A stretch of DNA of 64,000 bases, from assembly GCF_042654985.1 (NCBI RefSeq), contig NZ_JBHSMT010000029.1:458556-522555 (forward strand), given 5' to 3'. This stretch comes from Paraherbaspirillum soli (GTDB lineage: Bacteria > Pseudomonadota > Gammaproteobacteria > Burkholderiales > Burkholderiaceae_D). Below, one piece after another: positions 34,047-41,441 of the stretch (the stretch's first letter is position 1; every line of letters begins with the position of its first letter). The position numbers were made by a program, and so were the translations under genes. Under the pieces are notes generated by a model. It saw only the letters and a list, made by a program, of their open reading frames with translations, searched no databases and was not told the origin of the DNA.

Positions 34047-35918
34047 TTAGTTCTGGTTCACTACCATGCGCGGCTGGCCATTACCGAAACGCTGCCAGAC
34101 CGAAGCGGCAATGCCTGCCCCATCCAGACCGCATTGCGCCAGCAGTTGGGCGGTATCGCCGTGGTCGATAAATCGGTCCGGCAAGCCCAAATTCAAGATC
34201 GGTTTGACGCATCCTGCCGCTGCCAGCGCTTCTGCCACAGCGGCGCCGGCGCCACCCATGATCGCGCCCTCTTCCACTGTCACCAATGCATCGTGGGTCT
34301 TGGCCAGTTCCAGCACCAGCTCCACGTCGAGCGGTTTGACAAAGCGCATATTGGCGACCGTTGCATTCAATAGCTCGGCGGCAGCCAGACTTGGCGCCAG
34401 CATCGAGCCGAACGCCAGAATCGCTATGCTCTGCCCTTGACGCCGAATTTCACCCTTGCCTAGCTCCAATGTAGCCAAGCCGGGATCGATCGCAGCGCCG
34501 ACGCCGGCGCCGCGCGGATAGCGCACCGCCGCCGGGCCGTTGTAGTGGAACGCGGTGGAGAGCATCTGCCGGCACTCGTTCTCGTCGGAAGCCGCCATCA
34601 CCACCATGTTGGGGATGCAACGCAGATACGCGATATCGTAGTTGCCGGCGTGGGTTGCGCCATCGGCGCCGACCAGGCCGGAACGATCCAGCGCAAACGT
34701 CACGTCCAGGTTTTGCAAAGCCACATCGTGGATCAACTGGTCGTAGGCGCGTTGCAGGAAGGTCGAATAGATCGCCACGACTGGCTTCAAGCCTTCGCAA
34801 GCCAGGCCGGCAGCGAATGTCACGGCGTGCTGTTCAGCGATGCCGACATCGTAATAACGCTGCGGAAAGCGCTGCTCGAACTGCACCATGCCGGAGCCTT
34901 CACGCATCGCCGGCGTAATGCCGATCAATTTGTCGTTGGCTGCCGCCATGTCGCACAGCCAGTCGCCGAAGACCTGGGTGTAAGTCATTTTGCTGGCCGC
35001 GGCCGGCTTGATTCCTTCTGCCGGGTTGAACTTGCCGGGGCCGTGATACAGCACCGGATCGGCTTCCGCCAGTTTGTAGCCCTGGCCTTTTTTGGTCACC
35101 ACGTGCAGGAACTGCGGGCCCTTCAGGTTCTTCAGGTTTTGCAAGGTCGGAATCAGCGATTCCAGGTCATGGCCGTCAATCGGGCCGATGTAGTTGAAGC
35201 CGAATTCTTCAAACATGGTGGCCGGCACCACCATCCCCTTGGCATGCTCTTCGAAACGCTTGGCCAGCTCCAGCACCGGCCCCGGCAAGATCGACTTGCC
35301 GACGTTCCTGGCCTTGGCATAAAACTGGCCCGACATCAGCCGCGCCAGATAACGATTCAATGCGCCCACCGGCGGCGAAATCGACATATCGTTATCGTTC
35401 AGGATCACCAGCAAGTTGATGTCGTCGTAGACACCGGCATTGTTCATCGCTTCGAACACCATGCCGGCCGTCATTGCGCCGTCGCCGATCACGGCGATCG
35501 CATGGCGCTCGGTTTCGCCCTTGGTCTTGGCCGCCAGGGCCATCCCCAAGGCTGCGGAAATCGAGGTCGAGGAATGCGCGGTGCCGAAAGTGTCGTACTC
35601 GCTTTCGCTGCGTCGCGGAAAACCGGAAATGCCGTTCAGCTGGCGCAGCGTTTTCATTTGATCGCGACGCCCGGTCAGGATCTTGTGCGGATAAGTTTGA
35701 TGGCCGACGTCCCACACGATCCGGTCTTCCGGCGTATTGAAAACGTAATGCAGCGCAATCGTCAGTTCGACCGTGCCCAGGTTGGACGACAGGTGGCCGC
35801 CGGTCTGCGACACCGAATCGATGACAAATTCGCGCAGCTCGTCGGCCAGCGGCTTCAGTTGAGCCCGTGTCAGCGTCCGCAAATCTGCCGGGCTGTTTAT
35901 TGTATTGAGTAAGTTCAT
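34047..35918 (-). CDS. dxs: 1-deoxy-D-xylulose-5-phosphate synthase
   Basis: 623 residues. The thiamine-diphosphate motif GDGAMTAGMVFEAMNNAG ... LNDNDMSI is complete, the His in GGHLSSNLG is in place, and the transketolase pyrimidine-binding and C-terminal domains follow. It condenses pyruvate and glyceraldehyde-3-phosphate, the first step of the MEP isoprenoid pathway. The ATG at 35918 is 5 bp past the ispA stop; a GTG at 35924 overlapping that stop is an alternative start. It forms an operon with ispA and xseB. Confidence 0.96.
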   Translation of the reverse strand: MNLLNTINSPADLRTLTRAQLKPLADELREFVIDSVSQTGGHLSSNLGTVELTIALHYVFNTPEDRIVWDVGHQTYPHKILTGRRDQMKTLRQLNGISGFPRRSESEYDTFGTAHSSTSISAALGMALAAKTKGETERHAIAVIGDGAMTAGMVFEAMNNAGVYDDINLLVILNDNDMSISPPVGALNRYLARLMSGQFYAKARNVGKSILPGPVLELAKRFEEHAKGMVVPATMFEEFGFNYIGPIDGHDLESLIPTLQNLKNLKGPQFLHVVTKKGQGYKLAEADPVLYHGPGKFNPAEGIKPAAASKMTYTQVFGDWLCDMAAANDKLIGITPAMREGSGMVQFEQRFPQRYYDVGIAEQHAVTFAAGLACEGLKPVVAIYSTFLQRAYDQLIHDVALQNLDVTFALDRSGLVGADGATHAGNYDIAYLRCIPNMVVMAASDENECRQMLSTAFHYNGPAAVRYPRGAGVGAAIDPGLATLELGKGEIRRQGQSIAILAFGSMLAPSLAAAELLNATVANMRFVKPLDVELVLELAKTHDALVTVEEGAIMGGAGAAVAEALAAAGCVKPILNLGLPDRFIDHGDTAQLLAQCGLDGAGIAASVWQRFGNGQPRMVVNQN

Positions 35919-35923
35919 ATGCA

Positions 35924-36859
35924 CTAAGCTTTCCGCTGCACGATCAGATCCGCCAGCTCACGCAGGCGTCGTGCCTTGTCCCCGAAAATCGCAAGCGCCT
36001 GATGGGCGTCGTTGCGTAATTTTTCCGCCAATGTTTTCGATTCCGCCAAACCCAGAATCGACACATAAGTCGGTTTGTTGTCTGCTGCGTCCTTGCCCGC
36101 AGTCTTGCCCAGCGTGGCCGAATCGGCGGTCGCATCGAGGATGTCGTCGACCACCTGAAACGCCAGTCCGATCGCCGTGCCGTACGCTTCCAGCGCGTCG
36201 GTCTCAGCCGCCGACAGCGGCTTGCCGCTCCAGGCGCCCAGCAGTACCGAAGCGCGCAACAAGGCGCCGGTTTTCAGCTTGTGCATCTGCTCCAGTTCGG
36301 CCAGCGACAAGCTCAGGCCGACGCTGGCCAGGTCGATCGCCTGACCGCCGCACATGCCGAGCGAACCCGAGGCCCGTCCGAGCAATTGCAGCATGGCGAT
36401 GCGGCGCGCAGCATCGATGCTGGCGTCAGCCTCGGCCAACACCAGGAAGGCTTGCGCCTGCAGGGCATCGCCCACCAGCAACGCGGTGGCTTCATCGTAT
36501 TGCACGTGCACCGTCGGCTTGCCGCGGCGCAGCGCATCGTCATCCATGCATGGCATATCGTCATGCACCAGCGAATATGCGTGAATCATTTCGACCGCGG
36601 CGGCGGCACGCTGCATGGCGGCACTCGGCGCATCGAATAATGCGCCGGCGGCAAATACCAGCAGCGGCCGGACTCGCTTGCCGCCATCCAGCACCGCATA
36701 GCGCATTGCCTGGTGCAGACGCTGCGGGACGCTGTGCGCTTCCGGCAGGAATGCCGCCAGCGCGGCTTCCATCGTGCCCTGCACCTGATGCATCCAGTCG
36801 CTGAATTGCTGCATTGATGATTGTTGTATCGAACTTGGTTCCTGAGCGGCTTGCGTCAT
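35924..36859 (-). CDS. ispA: Farnesyl diphosphate synthase IspA
   Basis: 311 residues. GGKRVRP (59-65) binds diphosphate; the first Asp-rich motif is DDMPCMDDD (about 100-108) and the second VVDDILDAT. It makes geranyl and farnesyl diphosphate for ubiquinone, peptidoglycan carrier and other isoprenoids. The start overlaps the xseB stop by 4 bp (36856-36859) and the end abuts dxs, the classical xseB-ispA-dxs operon. Confidence 0.96.
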   Translation of the reverse strand: MTQAAQEPSSIQQSSMQQFSDWMHQVQGTMEAALAAFLPEAHSVPQRLHQAMRYAVLDGGKRVRPLLVFAAGALFDAPSAAMQRAAAAVEMIHAYSLVHDDMPCMDDDALRRGKPTVHVQYDEATALLVGDALQAQAFLVLAEADASIDAARRIAMLQLLGRASGSLGMCGGQAIDLASVGLSLSLAELEQMHKLKTGALLRASVLLGAWSGKPLSAAETDALEAYGTAIGLAFQVVDDILDATADSATLGKTAGKDAADNKPTYVSILGLAESKTLAEKLRNDAHQALAIFGDKARRLRELADLIVQRKA

Positions 36860-37122
36860 TCGTCGGCCCCGCCGCTGTGATCGTTGAGGGTTTCCGCAGC
36901 AAACGGTTTCAGCATGTCGCCTTCCAGCACTTTGACCTGGCTATCGACCTTGTCGAGCTGGTCGGCGCAAAATTTGACCAGCTCCGACCCGCGTTTATAG
37001 GCGGCGACGGATGCTTCCAGCGGCAACTCGCCGGCTTCCATCTGAGCGACCAGTTGCTCCAGCTCAGCCATTGCCTGTTCAAAAGAGGCGGGACGACTGG
37101 CGGAAATCGGATTTTTTGGCAT
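36856..37122 (-). CDS. xseB: Exodeoxyribonuclease VII small subunit
   Basis: 88 residues, coiled-coil helical protein with the family block SFEQAMAELEQLVAQMEAGE and LEASVAAYKRGSELVKFC. XseB stabilises the large subunit XseA, which is not in this window. It starts the xseB-ispA-dxs operon and overlaps ispA by 4 bp. Its C-terminal tail (SGGADE) is variable. Confidence 0.94.
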   Translation of the reverse strand: MPKNPISASRPASFEQAMAELEQLVAQMEAGELPLEASVAAYKRGSELVKFCADQLDKVDSQVKVLEGDMLKPFAAETLNDHSGGADE

Positions 37123-37353
37123 AGTAGCGATAAATAGTTTAGCCCGCTATTTTAGAGCAAACCTCTATAACTCGTTGAATTTTGAAGGGTTTGCCTTCCA
37201 ATTTTCAAATAAATCGGCCGAATTTCGATCAATTACCCCATTTTTCATGCAATAATCTACGGTTCTGTCCAAAATTTCCGTTTCATATTGTTTGAACACA
37301 GGTTTTTGCGGATTCTTTCTCTCTTTGGTTGGCAACACATTAGGGGGTGGGGG

Positions 37354-38457
37354 ATGTCCGATCTGGCTACCTTTTCCAAGCTCGCGCGCTCCGACGCGCA
37401 ACTTCCGGTCAACGTCTATTTTGACGAAGCGCTGTTACAGCGTGAAGTTCAGCAACTTTTTCAGAATGGCCCGCGTTATGTTGGCCATGAGCTGATGGTG
37501 CCCAACGTCGGCGATTTCGCGACATTGGCATCTGAAAACGAAGGCCGCATGCTGGTCCGCAATCCGCAGGGGATTGAACTGATATCCAACGTCTGCCGAC
37601 ATCGGCAGGCAAAAATGTTCGACGGCCGCGGCAATGCCCGCAACATCGTTTGCCCGCTGCATCGCTGGACCTACGACCTGAAAGGCGAACTGATCGGCGC
37701 GCCGCACTTCGCCGAGACGCCGTGCATGAACCTGTCCAGAACCCCGCTGCAAAGCTGGAACGGCCTGCAGTTCGAACAGAACGGCTTTAACGTCGGGCAA
37801 AAACTAAGCCAATTGGGAGTTGCCAAAGACCTCGATTTCAGCGGCTATTTGTTCGATCACGTCGAAGTGCATGAGTGCGACTACAACTGGAAGACCTTTA
37901 TCGAGGTTTATCTGGAGGATTATCACGTCGAACCGTTCCATCCCGGCCTCGGCAGCTTTGTCAGCTGCGACGATCTGCAATGGCAGTTCGGCAAGGATTA
38001 CAGCGTGCAAACGGTGGGCGTCAATCACGGCCTGGCGAAATCCGGCTCGCCGACATACAAGAAATGGCAGGAACAGGTTCTCAAATTCAGCAATGGCAAG
38101 GTACCAAAATTCGGCGCGATCTGGCTGACGCTGTATCCGAACATCATGGTCGAGTGGTATCCGCACGTGCTGGTGGTATCGACGCTGTGGCCGCGCGGCC
38201 CGCAGAAAACCACCAATGTGGTCGAGTTCTATTACCCGGAAGAAATCGCGCTATTCGAACGCGATTTGGTCGAAGCGGAACGCGCCGCGTACATGGAAAC
38301 CTGTGACGAAGATGACGAAATCGCACTGCGCATGGATGCCGGACGCCGGATCCTGATGGAACGCGGCACCAGCGAAACGGGGCCGTACCAGTCGCCGATG
38401 GAAGACGGCATGCAGCATTTTCATGAGTGGTATCGGAGCCAGACCGGATTGGTTTGA
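37354..38457 (+). CDS. Rieske (2Fe-2S) aromatic-ring-hydroxylating-type oxygenase, alpha subunit
   Basis: 367 residues. The Rieske cluster ligands are Cys81-x-His83 and Cys100-x-x-His103 (NVCRHRQAK ... IVCPLHRW), and the catalytic domain has EVYLEDYHVEPFHPG (His191, His196) plus the acidic third ligand expected later. The ATG at 37354 follows a GGGGGTGGGGG run that contains the ribosome site; the frame is open upstream to 37288. No beta subunit, ferredoxin or reductase gene is adjacent, so the electron partner is elsewhere and the substrate is unknown. Confidence 0.9.
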   Translation: MSDLATFSKLARSDAQLPVNVYFDEALLQREVQQLFQNGPRYVGHELMVPNVGDFATLASENEGRMLVRNPQGIELISNVCRHRQAKMFDGRGNARNIVCPLHRWTYDLKGELIGAPHFAETPCMNLSRTPLQSWNGLQFEQNGFNVGQKLSQLGVAKDLDFSGYLFDHVEVHECDYNWKTFIEVYLEDYHVEPFHPGLGSFVSCDDLQWQFGKDYSVQTVGVNHGLAKSGSPTYKKWQEQVLKFSNGKVPKFGAIWLTLYPNIMVEWYPHVLVVSTLWPRGPQKTTNVVEFYYPEEIALFERDLVEAERAAYMETCDEDDEIALRMDAGRRILMERGTSETGPYQSPMEDGMQHFHEWYRSQTGLV

Positions 38458-38584
38458 TCGCTGGGGATTTGCACCGTCTGTGCGGCAGCTTGTTGGCAAG
38501 GTTCTATAATTACAACAGGCGTGCCCGTTACATATGGCGCGTCCATTGCAGAACCTGACAACCATTGGAAATTAAAGGAATGCC

Positions 38585-39451
38585 ATGTCCCAAGCACACC
38601 CGTACACGACGCTGATTTCCGCCGTCAATCTGCAGCAAAATGCACAGCAAGCAAATTGGGTCATCGTCGATTGCCGTCACGATCTGGCCGACCCTGCTGC
38701 CGGCCGCGCGGCTTACGATGCCGGCCATATTCCGCAAGCCCGTTTCGCTCATCTGGACCGCGATTTATCAGGTCCCACACACACTGCCGACGGCACATTC
38801 AAAGGCCGCCATCCATTGCCGGCGCCAGATGCCTTGCTCGCCACATTGAGAAAATGGGGCATCAACGACGACACCCAAGTGATTGCCTACGATGCCCATG
38901 GCGGCATGTACGCAGCGCGGCTGTGGTGGTTATTGCGCTCGCTCGGGCACGCCTCGGTCGCGGTGCTGGATGGAGGACTGGCGACCTGGCTGGCCGCTGG
39001 ACAAACACTCTCCGCAGTGGAGCCGACGCCGGCGATCGGCAACATCAGTCTCAAACCGGCACTGGTCGCCAGCGTTGATGCGCATGACGTGCTGAGCAAT
39101 CTGACCAACCTCCGGCGCACCTTGGTCGATGCCCGCGCGCCTGATCGCTTCCGCGGCGAAAACGAAACCATCGACCCGGTCGGCGGCCATATTCCCGGCG
39201 CAAAAAATCGCTTCTTCAGAGACAATTTGCAAGCCGATGGCCGCTTCAAGCCCGGTCATCAGTTACATGAAGAATTCAGCGAATTGATTAGCGAGCCGCA
39301 AACCGCGGTCATGCAGTGCGGCTCAGGCGTGACTGCCTGCCATAATCTGCTGGCCCTGGAAATCGCCGGGCTGCACGGCGCTGCGCTCTATCCAGGATCA
39401 TGGAGCGAATGGTGCTCGGATCCAAGCCGGCCGATCGCTACCGGTGCTTAA
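38585..39451 (+). CDS. sseA: 3-mercaptopyruvate/thiosulfate sulfurtransferase (SseA type)
   Basis: 288 residues, two rhodanese domains. The catalytic loop is CGSGVTA with Cys245; the G-S-G-V-T-A form marks 3-mercaptopyruvate sulfurtransferases rather than thiosulfate-only rhodaneses (CRKGVTA). Domain 1 (about 8-135, no active Cys) has the structural CRHDLADPAAGRAAYDAGHI block. It transfers sulfur to cyanide or thiols in the cytoplasm. Its start follows AAAGGAATGCC. It converges on the ZIP transporter gene with a hairpin between. Confidence 0.93.
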   Translation: MSQAHPYTTLISAVNLQQNAQQANWVIVDCRHDLADPAAGRAAYDAGHIPQARFAHLDRDLSGPTHTADGTFKGRHPLPAPDALLATLRKWGINDDTQVIAYDAHGGMYAARLWWLLRSLGHASVAVLDGGLATWLAAGQTLSAVEPTPAIGNISLKPALVASVDAHDVLSNLTNLRRTLVDARAPDRFRGENETIDPVGGHIPGAKNRFFRDNLQADGRFKPGHQLHEEFSELISEPQTAVMQCGSGVTACHNLLALEIAGLHGAALYPGSWSEWCSDPSRPIATGA

Positions 39452-39464
39452 CTGAGCAAAGGAC

Positions 39465-39484
39465 GCGGCCCGAGATTGGGCCGC
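39465..39484. terminator. Hairpin between sseA and the ZIP transporter gene, part of a repeat relic
   Basis: GCGGCCC (39465-39471), six-nt loop GAGATT, GGGCCGC (39478-39484). The sequence GGCCCGAGATTGGGCCGCGCAG (39467-39487) differs at only one position from the block at 7386-7407. It lies between two convergent genes, so it may double as their terminator. Confidence 0.55.
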
Positions 39485-39506
39485 GCAGCAAGATCTTGAA
39501 CAGGTT

Positions 39507-40289
39507 TCAGTGCTGATGCGCGTGACGGGTCAACATCAACACGATGCCGACACCAACGGCGATCAACACGATTTGCGGAATCGTTTCGCGCAAGGTTGAG
39601 CGACGCTGCATCTGCGGCATCAGATCGCTGACAGCGATATAGATAAATCCTGACGATGCAAATACCAGCACGTAGGGAATCCACTCCATGCCGCGCTCCA
39701 GCGTAAAGTAACCCAGCAAGCCGCCGATCACTGCCATCAAACTGCAAATCAAGTTGTAAACATAGGCTCGGGTACGCGTAAATCCGGCATTCAGCAGCAC
39801 GATGAAATCGCCGATTTCTTGCGGGATTTCGTGCACGATGATGGCCAAACCGGTGATCAAACCCAAATGCGGATCCGCCAAAAATGCTGCGGCAATCAGG
39901 ATCCCGTCAGTAAAGTTGTGCAGGCCGTCGCCAACCAGGATCATCCAGCCGGCCTTGCCCGCCTCTTTTTTGTCGTGGCCGTGGTGGTGACCATGACCGT
40001 CGTCTTCGTGATGATGCGAATGGCGCAGGATCGCACATTTCTCCAGCACAAAAAAAGCCAGCAAACCGCCTAGCAACACGGCAAAGAGAGTGTGGCTGTT
40101 TGCTTTCGACTCGAAAGCCTCCGGCAATGCGTGCAGCAGGGAAGTCGCCAGCATGATCCCGACCGACAGGCTGACCATGCGCTCGACCATTTTGGAAAGC
40201 AACGCGAACGAAAAAATAGCCGCGGCTGTAATACTGAAAACGCCGGCGATAGTGGTCGCCAGCAGGATCGAAACAAGTGTGGAATTAAT
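39507..40289 (-). CDS. ZIP-family metal transporter (ATT start)
   Basis: 260 residues, about eight membrane segments. The ZIP signature residues lie in DGLHNFTDGILIAAAF and IIVHEIPQEIGDFIVLL (His and Glu ligands of TM4/TM5). A histidine-rich loop (HSHHHEDDGHGHHHGHD) sits between TM3 and TM4. It imports Zn or other divalent metals. Start: from the first canonical codon (TTG, 40202) the first segment would be missing. The frame continues upstream to an ATT at 40289, 6 nt after GAGG (40299-40296), giving NSTLVSILLATTIAGVFSIT. Confidence 0.88.
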   Translation of the reverse strand: MNSTLVSILLATTIAGVFSITAAAIFSFALLSKMVERMVSLSVGIMLATSLLHALPEAFESKANSHTLFAVLLGGLLAFFVLEKCAILRHSHHHEDDGHGHHHGHDKKEAGKAGWMILVGDGLHNFTDGILIAAAFLADPHLGLITGLAIIVHEIPQEIGDFIVLLNAGFTRTRAYVYNLICSLMAVIGGLLGYFTLERGMEWIPYVLVFASSGFIYIAVSDLMPQMQRRSTLRETIPQIVLIAVGVGIVLMLTRHAHQH

Positions 40290-40430
40290 TTTAAGCCTCA
40301 GCGGAAAACATCAAATGCAACAGGGTTGCAAATTAAAGCACACCTGATGATTTTGAGCAAACTAGTTAAGCGATTAATTGAACTAGTGTTCTGAGTTGCT
40401 TCCCAATCACGGCAAGCGCATTGCCCCCGA

Positions 40431-41315
40431 TCAACTCACGCCATATTTCTTAAACCTGGCCAATGTCCGCATCCAGCCATCCTTGGCATCCGCCTCGACA
40501 TAACTGGGCCGATAATCGGCATTGAACGCGTGACCGGAGTTCGGATACACGACAAATTCCGATTTGCTGCTGCCTTTGGCTAGCGCGTCCTTCATCTGCT
40601 TGACGGTTTCTTGCGGAATGCCGTCATCCTTGCCGCCGTACAAACCCAATACAGGCACTTTCAGCGTCGCTGCAATATCAATCGGCTGCTTCGGATTGAG
40701 CGCGCTCTTTTCTCCCACCAGGCGACCGTACCAGGCCACAGCGGCCTTGACTTTCGGATTGTGGGCGGCATACAGCCAGGCGATCCTGCCGCCCCAGCAA
40801 AAGCCGGTAATGCCCAATTTATCGACATTGCCGCCGTTATCTTTGGTCCAGGCGACACACGCATCGAGATCGCCCAAAACCTGATCGTCCGGCACCTGTG
40901 AAATTACCGTTTTCAGCAACTCCGGGATGGATGCGAAAGCCGCCGGATTGCCCTGCCGAATGAACAAATCGGGCGCGATCGCCAGATAGCCCAGCTTGGC
41001 AAAACGACGGGCTATATCTGCAATGTGCTCATGTACGCCGAAAATTTCCGAGACCACCAGAATCACCGGCAAATTGCGCTTGCCTTCCGGTTGCGCGCGA
41101 TAGATCGGCACGCTTAGGCCATTGACTTCCACCTCGACCGCACCGGCAGTGAGGCCGGCAGTGTCGGTCTTGATCAAGCTCTGAGCCGATACCGGCATGA
41201 CCGCCGCTGCAAATCCGGTCCCCAAGGTAGCCTTCAGAAAAGTGCGGCGATCGAGATCGTCGGACCAACTGGTTTTTGCCACCAGGCTATCAAAATCTTC
41301 TTTTAAATTCGGCAT
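40431..41315 (-). CDS. Tat-exported dienelactone hydrolase family protein
   Basis: 294 residues. Twin-arginine signal DDLDRRTFLKATLGTGFAAA (about 20-40) ending SAQS. The alpha/beta-hydrolase core carries the dienelactone-type Cys nucleophile (GFCWGGRIA), Asp (GGKDDG) and His (NSGHAF). It likely cleaves lactones or esters in the periplasm; substrate unknown. The ATG at 41315 is preceded by AGGAGAATTTTG; longer upstream frames are shadows. Its 3' end is 217 bp from the ZIP start, which includes a few AT-rich tracts. Confidence 0.9.
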   Translation of the reverse strand: MPNLKEDFDSLVAKTSWSDDLDRRTFLKATLGTGFAAAVMPVSAQSLIKTDTAGLTAGAVEVEVNGLSVPIYRAQPEGKRNLPVILVVSEIFGVHEHIADIARRFAKLGYLAIAPDLFIRQGNPAAFASIPELLKTVISQVPDDQVLGDLDACVAWTKDNGGNVDKLGITGFCWGGRIAWLYAAHNPKVKAAVAWYGRLVGEKSALNPKQPIDIAATLKVPVLGLYGGKDDGIPQETVKQMKDALAKGSSKSEFVVYPNSGHAFNADYRPSYVEADAKDGWMRTLARFKKYGVS

Positions 41316-41441
41316 CAAAATTCTCCTGAAAAGATTGAATACATTTCGGTGAAAATTCCGTGAATCCACTGCTTCGGACGCAAACCCGTTCTGTTGCCGA
41401 CCGACGTTAGCCGACCACGCTGCCAGACGCCTACACCACGA

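Noticed and set aside
37165..37401. 78-codon ORF on the minus strand overlapping the start of the Rieske gene
   Set aside because: It has no ribosome site at its ATG, its N-terminal half is the antisense of the Rieske gene, and it is AT-rich only at the end. The C-terminal stretch looks protein-like but cannot be supported.
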